Shown here in pieces: positions 1 through 7,339 of a stretch of DNA of 17,173 bases (its first letter is position 1; each line of letters starts with the position of its first letter). The notes beneath the pieces were generated by a model, which saw nothing but the letters and a program-made list of their open reading frames with translations, was not told the DNA's origin and searched no databases. The translations under genes were made by a program, and so were the position numbers. The stretch is from Candidatus Aminicenantes bacterium UBA1061 (GTDB taxonomy: Bacteria; Acidobacteriota; Aminicenantia; Aminicenantales; Saccharicenantaceae): contig DCDG01000009.1 of the NCBI GenBank assembly GCA_002316315.1, positions 1-17,173 of the forward strand. Direction: 5' to 3'.

Positions 1-9
1 CCTCACACT

Positions 10-63
10 TTTTTATTAAGCTGACACTTTCTGGCTGTTTAATTTTCAGAATTTTTATTAAGC
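10..63. repeat. Direct repeat pair upstream of the sigma-54 activator
   Basis: The 12-base word TTTTTATTAAGC occurs at 10-21 and again at 52-63, 42 bases apart start to start, which is about four helical turns. The second copy ends 17 bases before the activator's ATG. Such phased repeats can be binding sites for a dimeric regulator, possibly the activator itself, but the region is AT-rich and chance similarity cannot be excluded. No convincing -35/-10 pair or -24/-12 element was seen in bases 1-80. Confidence 0.3.
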
Positions 64-80
64 GGCGAAGGGATAAAAAA

Positions 81-1442
81 ATGTCACCGCCCGAAATCAT
101 GTCAAAAATCTTCGAGGTCATTATTGAGGCTATTCAGGCTGATTGTTTTGAACTGGTGGCCTTTGATTACCGGCAACGACCCTTCTTCAGTCAGTCAAAG
201 GGCAGGGAGCCAGTAGTCCCCGAAAAAGACAGGTCGGATCTCATTAACCGGGCTTTAAAATCTGGCCAGCCGGTTGTCAGCCACCTCGATCATGGCCAGG
301 ACGTTCTTGCTGCCTGCCACCCCTATTTTTTCCAGGGAAAAGTGTATGGTTATGCCTATTTTGAAAAATCTAATAAAGAGGATTCCTCTGCTCAAGGAGA
401 GATGGAAATTCTCTCATCTGCCCTGCCAGCAGTCAAACTTCTCAGCCAGGAAGCGGATCTACCTCACCAGCTGGCGGTTGAAAGTGATGACGGCCAGCTC
501 GAATTTCTCGGTATCAGCCAGGCTACAAGGCTTATTCGGGAACTCATCAATAAGGTCAAAGATGTTGACTCACCGGTTCTTATCAGCGGGGAAAGTGGAA
601 CCGGCAAAGAACTCGTGGCCAGATTAATCCACCAGACAGGTCACCGCCAGCGTGGCCAGTTTGTGGCCATTAACTGCAGCGCCATCCCTGATAGCCTTCT
701 GGAATCAGAACTTTTTGGTTACGCTCGCGGCTCCTTTACCGGCGCCCTTCGTGATAAACCAGGCCTGATTGAGGAAGCGAACGGAGGAACTTTTTTTCTG
801 GATGAGGTTGGTGACCTGAGTTTGCCGCTTCAGGCTAAGCTTTTAAGGGTTCTTCAGGAAAAAGAGCTGAGGCGTCTGGGCGAGAATCGTTCCCGGCGGA
901 TAGATGTACGTTTTATCAGCGCTACCAATCGCCAGCTGGAGGCAGAAGTCAACGCCGGCCGCTTCCGGCAGGATCTCTACTACCGCTTGAAGATCATGGT
1001 CATTGATGTTCCACCTCTGCGGCGCCGGCCGGAAGATATTCTTGTTCTGGTCAATCATTTTCTCGACTTTTATGCCAGGGAAATGAACAGACCGCGTGCT
1101 TTTTATACGCCCGAGGCGCTCGAGCTTTTGCTTAAATATGATTGGCCGGGCAATGTCCGGGAGCTTCAAAATGAAATTCAGCGCAATCTGATTCTTTCTG
1201 GCAGTGAAAAAATCATCCAGGCTGACTGGCTGTCGACGCCCATTAAAAATGCCAGGGACAAAGTTCAGACTGATCGCTGGGATTACTCCCAGGCTAAAGC
1301 TGAATTTGAAAAGAAATTCCTGGGTGAAGCTCTGCGCCACTTTAATTATCACCGGGCCAGAACTGCCGCTGCCATCGGTCTGACCAGACAGGGACTTTTC
1401 CGTCTGATAAAAAAACATGGGCTTGACCAGCAGAAAGATTGA
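81..1442 (+). CDS. Sigma-54-dependent transcriptional activator (GAF-like, AAA+, Fis-type HTH)
   Basis: This is an NtrC-class enhancer-binding protein that uses ATP hydrolysis to remodel RNA polymerase-sigma54 at -24/-12 promoters. Residues about 8-122 look like a GAF-type sensor rather than a phosphoreceiver domain. The AAA+ domain (about 140-370) has Walker A GESGTGKE (170-177), the sigma-54 contact loop as GSFTGA (217-222, canonical GAFTGA), Walker B with D241-E242, an arginine-finger segment around R294-R302, and WPGNVREL (355-362). A Fis-like helix-turn-helix lies at about 411-446. The length of 453 aa suits a one-domain-sensor activator. The ATG at 81 has GAAGGG eight bases upstream; the frame stays open to the window edge, but the upstream codons are not protein-like. 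The GAF domain suggests a small-molecule signal. No sigma-54 promoter was found in the window, so its targets are unknown. Confidence 0.9.
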   Translation: MSPPEIMSKIFEVIIEAIQADCFELVAFDYRQRPFFSQSKGREPVVPEKDRSDLINRALKSGQPVVSHLDHGQDVLAACHPYFFQGKVYGYAYFEKSNKEDSSAQGEMEILSSALPAVKLLSQEADLPHQLAVESDDGQLEFLGISQATRLIRELINKVKDVDSPVLISGESGTGKELVARLIHQTGHRQRGQFVAINCSAIPDSLLESELFGYARGSFTGALRDKPGLIEEANGGTFFLDEVGDLSLPLQAKLLRVLQEKELRRLGENRSRRIDVRFISATNRQLEAEVNAGRFRQDLYYRLKIMVIDVPPLRRRPEDILVLVNHFLDFYAREMNRPRAFYTPEALELLLKYDWPGNVRELQNEIQRNLILSGSEKIIQADWLSTPIKNARDKVQTDRWDYSQAKAEFEKKFLGEALRHFNYHRARTAAAIGLTRQGLFRLIKKHGLDQQKD

Positions 1443-1443
1443 G

Positions 1444-1472
1444 TTGAATCGGCCAGCCTTTTTTGTTAAAAA
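1444..1472 (+). promoter_or_regulatory. Putative sigma-70 promoter of the 107-aa protein
   Basis: TTGAAT (1444-1449), a 17-base spacer and TAAAAA (1467-1472) form a plausible housekeeping promoter starting immediately after the activator's stop codon. The expected start of transcription, near 1479, is only about two bases before the ATG at 1481, which implies a leaderless or almost leaderless transcript. Confidence 0.4.
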
Positions 1473-1480
1473 TCTTAATC

Positions 1481-1804
1481 ATGGAAGAAAAAACAAAGAG
1501 TGATAAAAAGGAAAAAGTCTTCCAGGTAACCTGCCCTCATTGCGGAGCAAAACTCTGGGTTGATTCTGATTTAATGGCAGTTATCCAATCGGAAAAAGGC
1601 GAAAAGAAGAAAGCTTCTTTTGACGACCTGCTGCTTAAAGAAAAGAAAAAAACCGAAGAGCTGGGAAAGAAATTTGAATCAACAGTCGAACTTCGCAAGA
1701 AAAAACTTCAGCAGGCTGAGCAGGAATTTAAAAAGGCCTTAAGCCACCTGGACGATCTGGAAGAAGAAAGTAAGGAAGACAAGGGAGATGAAGAAAAAAG
1801 CTAG
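1481..1804 (+). CDS. Small zinc-ribbon-like, coiled-coil protein of unknown function
   Basis: I do not recognise a named family. The 107-aa product is highly charged. It has one CPHC knuckle (C18, C21) followed by GAKLWVD, resembling half of a zinc ribbon, then a Lys/Glu-rich stretch from about residue 45 to the end that should form a long helix or coiled coil. It has no signal peptide or membrane segment, so it is probably cytoplasmic. With only one cysteine pair, a full zinc site would need a dimer or another partner. An in-frame TTG at 1463 would add six residues, but the ATG at 1481 is preferred because the conserved-looking part begins there. Neither start has a Shine-Dalgarno sequence. 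It lies 38 bases after the sigma-54 activator and could be co-transcribed or use its own promoter. Confidence 0.7.
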   Translation: MEEKTKSDKKEKVFQVTCPHCGAKLWVDSDLMAVIQSEKGEKKKASFDDLLLKEKKKTEELGKKFESTVELRKKKLQQAEQEFKKALSHLDDLEEESKEDKGDEEKS

Positions 1805-1839
1805 CCACCTGCTTTCTAAAGATTATAAGAAGACGATCA

Positions 1840-1860
1840 AGCTCTCATTATCTGAGAGCT
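1840..1860. terminator. Hairpin between convergent genes, possible bidirectional terminator
   Basis: A perfect 8-bp stem (AGCTCTCA, 1840-1847, with TGAGAGCT, 1853-1860) and a 5-base loop lie between the convergent ends of the 107-aa gene and nhaC. The position suits a shared terminator, but no clear U-tract follows on either strand, so it is not a textbook intrinsic terminator. Confidence 0.4.
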
Positions 1861-1873
1861 GTCGAGCGAAAAC

Positions 1874-3319
1874 TTAACTTCCAGCTTCAGTTTCATCTTC
1901 TCGTTTTCTTTTAGCCATGGTCACGCCGGTCAGGCCAAAGATAGCCAGGATGACGACCGCCAGGTAATTGGAAAAAGCCCAGGGCAAATAGGAAAGAACA
2001 GGAACGCCCAGGGTTCCAGTAACGTAAACTCCGGCCATGCTCCAGGGAATTAAGGGCACAATAATCCCTCCTGCTTCATCGATTATTCTGGACAGGTTTT
2101 TAGCGGCCAGTCCTTTTTTCTTATAGGCATCGCCCAGAAGCTCAGCTGGAATAATCATGGCGAGATAAGAGCTACCTGTAATAAGAGCTGATAGAATAGC
2201 TGTTCCAATGGTAGTCAGAACCAGGCTCCAGACTTCTCTGGCGAACTTCATTATTTTCTCGAGAATTGCAGCCAGCATGCCAGTTTTCTGCATGATGCCG
2301 CCGAAACTAAAGGCGGCAAAAGCCACCAGCTGAGTTTCCATCATGCTCATCAGGCCGCCCCGCGACAGCAACCCGTCAACCATCTTTACGCCAGTTTGAG
2401 CAGCATAGCCTGAATTCATAGCCTGAGCCACACTCACCAGTGAGGTCTTCTGGAAGATAACAGCCAGTATTGTAGCTACCAGCGAGGAAACCATCATCCC
2501 CGGGATGGTTGGCTTTTGGGTGAAGGCGTAGTAAAAAACGATGATGATCGGTAACAGCAGTAAAAGGTTAAAATGAAAATTATTTTCCAGGGTGGAAGCA
2601 ATCAGCTGAACGTTTTCACGGTTAAATTCCCGGCCGCCATATTTGAGTCCCATAAAAAAATATATGACCAGACCGATAAGCCAGGCTGGAACGCCTGACC
2701 AGAGAGTATGCTTGATATGATCGAAAAGGTTGGAGCCAGCGGTGACTGAAGCCAGGTTGGGTATATCAGACAAAGGGGATAATTTATCGCCAAAATAGGC
2801 CCCGGCGACGACCGCTCCAGCTGCCGGCCCAAGAGGAATTCCCAGACCGGAAGCAATACCGATAAAGGCCACGCCCAGCGAACCGATCGTCCCCCAGGAA
2901 GTCCCACAGGCTATGGCGGTTATTGAGCAAACAAAGCAGGCCGTAACGAGGAAATATTTAGGTGAAATGAGCTTTAGCCCGTAATAAATAATCATCGGTA
3001 TGGTGCCGCTGGCCATCCAGGTAGCTACCAGAACACCTACCGTGAGCATAATCAGAATAGCCGGCAGTGCTTTTCTAATACTCTCGACAATACCTGACTC
3101 CATCTCTTTCCAGGAAAACTTAAGCAGTGCTCCCAGACAGGCAGTCAGGAAAGCGGCTGCTACCAGCAATACCTGAGCCTTAAGGTGATAAATCCCATAG
3201 CCCACCCCGAGGAGAAGAGCCATGGCAATGATGGGGATAAGGGCCAAACCGAAACTCGGTTTTTTTGTTCCCGGAGGCAGATTTTGCCCGCTTTTATTTT
3301 CTGGATGTTTCTCTTCCAT
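1874..3319 (-). CDS. nhaC: Na+/H+ antiporter, NhaC family
   Basis: This is a polytopic inner-membrane cation/proton exchanger of the NhaC type, expected to export Na+ in exchange for H+ and support pH and sodium homeostasis. The 481-aa protein has a hydrophilic start of about 22 residues, then about a dozen hydrophobic segments. The NhaC signature region is clear: GTSWGT (139-144) followed by the conserved segment at 173-190, which contains G177-D178, S181-P182 and D185-P187. ATG at 3319 is chosen because GGGAGG sits just before it; a TTG nine codons upstream lacks such a site. It lies 101 bases downstream of iadA on the same strand, so the two may be co-transcribed. NhaC-family proteins can also exchange malate/lactate or other organic solutes, so the substrate is known only at family level. 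Confidence 0.9.
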   Translation of the reverse strand: MEEKHPENKSGQNLPPGTKKPSFGLALIPIIAMALLLGVGYGIYHLKAQVLLVAAAFLTACLGALLKFSWKEMESGIVESIRKALPAILIMLTVGVLVATWMASGTIPMIIYYGLKLISPKYFLVTACFVCSITAIACGTSWGTIGSLGVAFIGIASGLGIPLGPAAGAVVAGAYFGDKLSPLSDIPNLASVTAGSNLFDHIKHTLWSGVPAWLIGLVIYFFMGLKYGGREFNRENVQLIASTLENNFHFNLLLLLPIIIVFYYAFTQKPTIPGMMVSSLVATILAVIFQKTSLVSVAQAMNSGYAAQTGVKMVDGLLSRGGLMSMMETQLVAFAAFSFGGIMQKTGMLAAILEKIMKFAREVWSLVLTTIGTAILSALITGSSYLAMIIPAELLGDAYKKKGLAAKNLSRIIDEAGGIIVPLIPWSMAGVYVTGTLGVPVLSYLPWAFSNYLAVVILAIFGLTGVTMAKRKREDETEAGS

Positions 3320-3420
3320 GCTTTCCTCCCGGCAGTTAAGGGTCAATCATTGTTTTTTTTGACTTCCGATTCTCCTGTTTTTGCCTGTATATTCCTGGTA
3401 GATCAGTGTCACCAGAAGCA

Positions 3421-4590
3421 TCAGGTTAAAGAAAAAGTGCCTTTGATTTTCAACTGGCCTTTTTCTAGTAATGCTTTCCCCCGGCTGAACACATATTGAA
3501 GTTCCGCCGATTCATTGATGGCCAGAAGATCAGCTTCAAAACCTGCCTGGACCTTGCCTTTTCCGGGCAGTTTATAAAAATTGGCGGCATTGGTTGAAAA
3601 AACCTGGATTGTTTCCTGCCTGGTTAAAATATTTTCCCTCCAGATGTGTTGAAAAGTCTTGAGAAAATCTCTTTGATTGGCGACAGTCAGGCCCATCAAC
3701 TCGCCTTTCTCATTAAATACTGGCAGACTACCATTCGAATCAGAACTGACCGTCACCTGATTTAGCGAAAGGTGAGCCTCCTTTATCAGCTTCAAACCAT
3801 CGCGGACGCTTATTTCTCCTTTATCTACCGGCTCAGGGCCCGTGGTTAGATCAATAAACCCACCTATCTTTAGCCACTCCAGGGCTTGCTCAAAGAGCCG
3901 TTGATTGCGGCTGGTATGAGTAGGAATAACCTGGGTGGCTGGAATTTCAGTCTCTTTAACCATTCTAAATAGATACTCCAGCCCGCGCTTCCCATCGCCC
4001 AGATGGAAGTGTGCTATACCTGCTTTCCCTCCAAGCATCCCTCCTACCCGACACTCGGCCACCAGTTCCAGGAACTGTTCATAGGTAGGCTGGGAAGAAC
4101 GGTGGTCAGACAGGGCAATTTCTCCAGCCCCGATGACCTTATCGATCAAGACAAGATCGGAACGGACGCTTCCTGTTATGGTTGGAGTTGGCAGGTTATA
4201 GGCCCCGGCATAAATCCAGGCGCTAAGGCCTTCTATCTCGAGGGCTCTGGCTTTGGCCAGAAGAGAAGATAAATGTCTGGTAATGCTATCTGTTCCCAAA
4301 CAGCCTATTACTGTCGTAACTCCAGCCAGGGCACAATCCTCGACCCTGATTTCTGGGGCTCTGGTCGCTGGGCCACCCTCGCCTCCGCCGCCCAGAATAT
4401 GAACGTGGGGATCAATAAATCCTGGTAGAACTATAAGTCCCGAGCCATCGATTCTTTTGAGCTCCAGGCCTTCAATTTTAATCTTACCAGGTTCTTCGAT
4501 AGCAGCAATTTTTTCGTCAGCTATTAAGATATCTTTAATTCCAATGTCCTCCGGTGAAAAAACCCTGGCCTGACTGATAAGTTGAAACAT
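3421..4590 (-). CDS. iadA: Isoaspartyl dipeptidase (beta-aspartyl peptidase), metal-dependent amidohydrolase
   Basis: IadA cleaves beta-aspartyl (isoaspartyl) dipeptides left after degradation of damaged proteins. The 389-aa product matches the E. coli enzyme (390 aa) along its length. Numbered from ATG 4590, visible active-site residues are H62 and H64 (HVH), E71, Y131, R164 in SDHR, H196, H225, R228 and D284 in SSDSNG. These correspond to E. coli H68, H70, E77, Y137, R169, H201, H230, R233 and D285. The striking difference is E157 where E. coli has the metal-bridging carbamylated K162. ATG 4590 is favoured over the in-frame GTG at 4599 because GAGGTG, six bases upstream, is the likely Shine-Dalgarno and overlaps that GTG. 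It lies upstream of nhaC and fits a peptide-using metabolism. Confidence 0.93.
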   Translation of the reverse strand: MFQLISQARVFSPEDIGIKDILIADEKIAAIEEPGKIKIEGLELKRIDGSGLIVLPGFIDPHVHILGGGGEGGPATRAPEIRVEDCALAGVTTVIGCLGTDSITRHLSSLLAKARALEIEGLSAWIYAGAYNLPTPTITGSVRSDLVLIDKVIGAGEIALSDHRSSQPTYEQFLELVAECRVGGMLGGKAGIAHFHLGDGKRGLEYLFRMVKETEIPATQVIPTHTSRNQRLFEQALEWLKIGGFIDLTTGPEPVDKGEISVRDGLKLIKEAHLSLNQVTVSSDSNGSLPVFNEKGELMGLTVANQRDFLKTFQHIWRENILTRQETIQVFSTNAANFYKLPGKGKVQAGFEADLLAINESAELQYVFSRGKALLEKGQLKIKGTFSLT

Positions 4591-4687
4591 CTTTGTCACC
4601 TCTTTTGACCGTTAATTAAAAATGGCTGATTTAAACAAAAACGTGATAAAAAAGATATTATCATCATTTTATCTTTAGATTTAAATT

Positions 4688-4716
4688 AACTTAACACGGT
4701 TTGAGCAGACTGACAA
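4688..4716 (-). promoter_or_regulatory. Possible iadA promoter
   Basis: On the minus strand TTGTCA (4716-4711) is followed after 17 bases by TAAGTT (4693-4688). The -35 matches five of six consensus bases and the -10 only three, so this is a weak candidate. It would leave a leader of about 90 bases containing the GATAAAA inverted repeat. Confidence 0.25.
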
Positions 4717-4820
4717 GATAATTTGAAGAGCTGTCTCGATGCCAGTTGTTTATCAGCAGCGGTCTGATCGACCATCTGCGGGACTTCTGATGATGCTTTA
4801 TAGTAAAGGTGACTGCTGTT

Positions 4821-4833
4821 CCAGCCTGGCTGG
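4821..4833. repeat. 13-base palindrome CCAGCC-T-GGCTGG
   Basis: A perfect 6+1+6 inverted repeat lies in the non-coding gap, about 180 bases upstream of the ECF sigma gene. It could be an operator half-site pair or a small hairpin. The motif is short and GC-rich, so chance is possible. Confidence 0.3.
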
Positions 4834-5012
4834 CCGGGGGTTGTTCTATTGCGTGTCTTAAAGATAAAGCTGAGTTAAAATTATAAGGTCACAGCCAGAA
4901 GGAAATAAACGTTATCCCAGGCACAATCGTAATATGTATGAATGAAAGGCCGACGAGAGGTGAGTTAAGGACAAAAGAGCAAGTTCAATTTATTCAGGTT
5001 ATTAAGGCTTGA

Positions 5013-5510
5013 ATGGAAGATAAAAAAGACCTGCTGGAATTTCTGGAAAAAGAGGGAGGAAGTCTTATGTCTTTCGCTCTGGGTCTGCTTAAAAACTGGC
5101 CTGATGCTGAGGATGCCTGTCAGGAAGCAATTGTCCAGCTTTTACGGCACTGGGATGGTTTTGACCGCAATAAGAATCTAAAAAGCTGGGCTTTAACGAT
5201 ACTTTATCATAAATGTCTGGACCAGCTGAAAAAACGCCAGCGGTTCGGGCGATTTTTTAAGCGGGCAGCTGAAGTTTACCGGCCGGCTAAAGAGGAACTA
5301 TCAGAAGAATATATCAACCGGTCCTGGCAGGAATCGGTTTTTAATCAACTGAAGCCAAAAGAGAGGGCCTGCCTTCTTCTCTGGGGGAAAGAAGGTTACC
5401 GGGCCGAAGAAATAGCTGGCATTCTCGGCTGTGCTACCGGGACAGTCCGTGTTCATCTTTTTCAGGCCAGGAAAAAATTAAAAAAATTGATGGAGAAGGG
5501 GAATGAATAA
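5013..5510 (+). CDS. ECF-type (extracytoplasmic function) RNA polymerase sigma factor
   Basis: This sigma-70-family factor has only the two domains typical of ECF sigmas and would direct polymerase to a specific regulon. Region 2 spans about residues 13-78 and includes the DAEDACQE segment (31-38). Region 4 spans about 107-160, with the DNA-binding helix-turn-helix around EEIAGILGCATGTVRVHLF. The length, 165 aa, is normal for the family. ATG 5013 has a modest AAGG five bases upstream. Its last eight bases overlap the start of the anti-sigma gene (ATGAATAA shared), the usual arrangement that couples translation of the pair. It is probably held inactive by that neighbour until an envelope or redox signal arrives, and may autoregulate, although no confident ECF promoter was identified upstream. 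Confidence 0.92.
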   Translation: MEDKKDLLEFLEKEGGSLMSFALGLLKNWPDAEDACQEAIVQLLRHWDGFDRNKNLKSWALTILYHKCLDQLKKRQRFGRFFKRAAEVYRPAKEELSEEYINRSWQESVFNQLKPKERACLLLWGKEGYRAEEIAGILGCATGTVRVHLFQARKKLKKLMEKGNE

Positions 5511-6027
5511 AAGAAATAGGAGAATTAACTGCTTCTTGATTGGCCTGCTCTGGAAGCTGGTCCCGCTGACTGGCTTCCGCTGCTGGCTGCTTGAAATTCA
5601 TCTTGAGACCTGTCCACACTGCCAGCAGGAACTAGCCAGTAGAGAGGATATAAAGACAGTAGTGGAAGGCATGGGCAACATGAAGCTACCCACAGCACTC
5701 ATCACCAGAGCCTGCAGACAGGCTGCCGAGGCTGAAGACAGAACACCGCCTGTTCTTTCTGGCCGAATTTCTATTATCCTGACCAGAATTTATGCCGTCG
5801 TCATGACGATTGCCATCTTTGTCCTGCTTTTTGGCTTTGGCTGGTATTTCAGCCAGCCCGGGCCAGAGTCAATGGCTTTTTCTCCAGCCGCCACCGAGAA
5901 GGCCGGTAATTATTCAGCGCTATCCTTAAATTATGTCCGGGCCAAAGGGCGGCCGGTAGACAGCCTAGTGATTTATAAAACCAGTGACCCCCAGATGACT
6001 ATTATCTGGGTCGAAAGCCAGAACTGA
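5503..6027 (+). CDS. ZAS-type membrane-anchored anti-sigma factor
   Basis: This is the predicted partner and inhibitor of the ECF sigma factor encoded just upstream, whose gene overlaps it by eight bases. The N-terminal part carries the zinc anti-sigma signature HxxxCxxC (H33, C37, C40). One transmembrane helix is predicted at about 95-115, placing the sigma-binding domain in the cytoplasm and about 58 residues outside. Unusually, residues 10-32 before the zinc motif are rich in Leu, Trp and Phe instead of forming the usual polar helix. The C-terminal tail ends in SDPQMTIIWVE, which looks like a deliberate conserved segment rather than filler. The total of 174 aa is in the usual range. Release could follow oxidation of the zinc thiols or proteolysis; the sequence does not say which. 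Confidence 0.85.
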   Translation: MNKRNRRINCFLIGLLWKLVPLTGFRCWLLEIHLETCPHCQQELASREDIKTVVEGMGNMKLPTALITRACRQAAEAEDRTPPVLSGRISIILTRIYAVVMTIAIFVLLFGFGWYFSQPGPESMAFSPAATEKAGNYSALSLNYVRAKGRPVDSLVIYKTSDPQMTIIWVESQN

Positions 6028-6088
6028 GAACCGGATTGATTTTTAAGATAAAGGGAAAAGACCAAATAAGAGAATAAAGGAGATTAAA

Positions 6089-7102
6089 ATGAAACAAAAA
6101 ATCAAAGCAATTTTATCAGGGAGTTTCTGCCTTTTACTCAGTGTATTTCTGACGGGTGAAGTTTTAGCTCAGACTAAAAAGACTACCTCGCCACCAGCCA
6201 CTCCCTCACCTGCGGTCGAAATGCAGATTAAAGTCTTTGAGGGATTGCGGGAAGGAAAAGTCGAGCCGGTTAAAACGGTCACCTCTTCTTTCTGGCGCTA
6301 CACACTGTCGGCCAGTATAAAAAGCGAGGATAAAGCTGATAAAGAAGAAAGCCAGATACGCCGGGTTTTTAACCTCAAGGAGTTGAGGCTTCTGACTCAG
6401 GACAATTTTAGCTGGGCTAAAACCGGGACAAAAGACTTTCACATCTTCCGCCTGGATAGCAAGGAATATGCCATCATGATTACCTGGCTCAGGACTTTAC
6501 CCGGGGAAAGAGCCACCTGCCGGGTGGAGGTGCTGGAACAGGATCAGAGCCAGAAAACAAACCTTTTGGATACCGAACTGACTCTGGAGAAGAATTCCAT
6601 TACTGCCTTTGGCTTTGAGGATGCTTCCGGTAAGCCCTACTTTGTCTCACTGAAGATAACTTCTGTCCGTCCGATGTCAGGGGAAACGATTTTCAGTGGG
6701 AGAGTAGAAGCACCGGTTCGAGCTGAGCTGGGAGGCGAACTCAGAGGGGTGACCGGCGAGGGAGCCCTGCCGCTTGATACGGTCAAAGCTCTCGGTGGTA
6801 TCAAGCCACCACAGCTGATAAAAAGAGTTGATCCGGTTTATCCCGAGGCAGCGAGACAGGCCGGCGTGGAAGGTACAGTTGTTCTGGAAGTTACAACTGA
6901 TATTTACGGTCGGGTAGCTAACATCAGGGTTTTGAAGTCTGTACCATCACTTAATCAGGCGGCCATTGACGCTGTTAAACAGTGGGTCTATGAACCTCTG
7001 ATCATCGATGGCCAGCCCAAAGGTGTTATTTTTACTGTGACGGTCGATTTCAAGTTGCGTGAGGAAGAGAAGAAGAAGGCGGAGGCAATAAAGACAATCT
7101 GA
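6089..7102 (+). CDS. Secreted protein with a C-terminal TonB domain
   Basis: The 337-aa product begins with a cleavable-looking signal peptide (about 1-28, ending VLAQ), then a short Pro/Thr-rich linker, a middle domain of unknown type (about 44-210) and a TonB C-terminal domain (about 238-323). That domain has the family hallmarks VDPVYPEAARQAGVEGTVVL, GRVANIRVLKS and AIDAVKQWVYEP. Unlike true TonB it has no retained N-terminal anchor helix with a long proline-rich spanner, so it is probably periplasmic and may not energise outer-membrane receptors. It starts 61 bases after the anti-sigma gene with a strong AAGGAG Shine-Dalgarno site, suggesting one transcript with the ECF pair. It may be a target or an effector of that system. 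The function of its middle domain is not recognised. Confidence 0.85.
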   Translation: MKQKIKAILSGSFCLLLSVFLTGEVLAQTKKTTSPPATPSPAVEMQIKVFEGLREGKVEPVKTVTSSFWRYTLSASIKSEDKADKEESQIRRVFNLKELRLLTQDNFSWAKTGTKDFHIFRLDSKEYAIMITWLRTLPGERATCRVEVLEQDQSQKTNLLDTELTLEKNSITAFGFEDASGKPYFVSLKITSVRPMSGETIFSGRVEAPVRAELGGELRGVTGEGALPLDTVKALGGIKPPQLIKRVDPVYPEAARQAGVEGTVVLEVTTDIYGRVANIRVLKSVPSLNQAAIDAVKQWVYEPLIIDGQPKGVIFTVTVDFKLREEEKKKAEAIKTI

Positions 7103-7339
7103 TCCCGGCTATTTTTTGACGTCAGGTGAATTTGATCGGTTGATAGAGTGAAGAGAAAAGACCTGGCTCACAGTAAAAAAGACCAGCTTGGTCAGGGCCA
7201 GTGATTAGAGACTGGTTAGAGATAATTAAGAGGAATGTTGTTTGACTTGGGCCAGGATCTGAGAAGTGATTGGGACCAAATATTTCTGATCGACACAGAT
7301 ATTATTAATACTTATAATACCTGGTAAGGGGTTGAAGAT
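7103..7339. other. Intergenic region before the TPR gene
   Basis: This gap of 237 bases contains an inverted repeat GACCA-GCT-TGGTC (7181-7193) and, near its right end, the promoter of the TPR gene. A 30-codon open frame (7235-7327) overlaps that promoter and is judged unlikely to be a gene. Nothing else was recognised. Confidence 0.5.
7290..7318 (+). promoter_or_regulatory. Sigma-70-like promoter of the TPR gene
   Basis: TCGACA (7290-7295, five of six -35 bases), a 17-base spacer and a perfect TATAAT (7313-7318) form one of the best promoters in the window. Transcription would begin near 7325, leaving a leader of about 15 bases that still contains the AAGGGG Shine-Dalgarno sequence before the TTG start. 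Confidence 0.6.

Larger units (their letters stand above)
4591..5012. other. Intergenic region between divergent iadA and ECF sigma gene
   Basis: This stretch of about 420 bases separates the divergently transcribed iadA and the sigma factor gene, and its half nearest iadA is AT-rich. It contains the iadA Shine-Dalgarno sequence, a possible iadA promoter (4688-4716), an inverted repeat with GATAAAA arms at 4645-4651 and 4667-4673, and a 13-base palindrome at 4821-4833. A weak ECF-like pair, AACGTT (4908-4913) and CGTAAT (4928-4933), lies about 80 bases before the sigma gene, with a spacer of 14 that is shorter than usual. No convincing gene, tRNA or recognised riboswitch was seen. Confidence 0.6.

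Noticed and set aside
843..1418. 191-codon open frame on the minus strand inside the sigma-54 activator gene
   Set aside because: It lies wholly antisense to a strongly conserved AAA+ coding region, has no recognisable domain and has no ribosome site. It is most simply a codon-usage shadow.
3185..3499. 104-codon plus-strand frame across the nhaC start and iadA end
   Set aside because: It is antisense to two recognised genes and has no homology-like features.
4739..4861. 40-codon open frame starting ATG in the iadA-sigma gap
   Set aside because: It has only a weak ribosome site, a composition without clear domain character, and an overlap with the palindrome. There is no support beyond being open.
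7235..7327. 30-codon open frame upstream of the TPR gene
   Set aside because: The Shine-Dalgarno-like AGAGG is too close to the ATG and the frame runs through the TPR promoter, so chance is more likely than a leader peptide.
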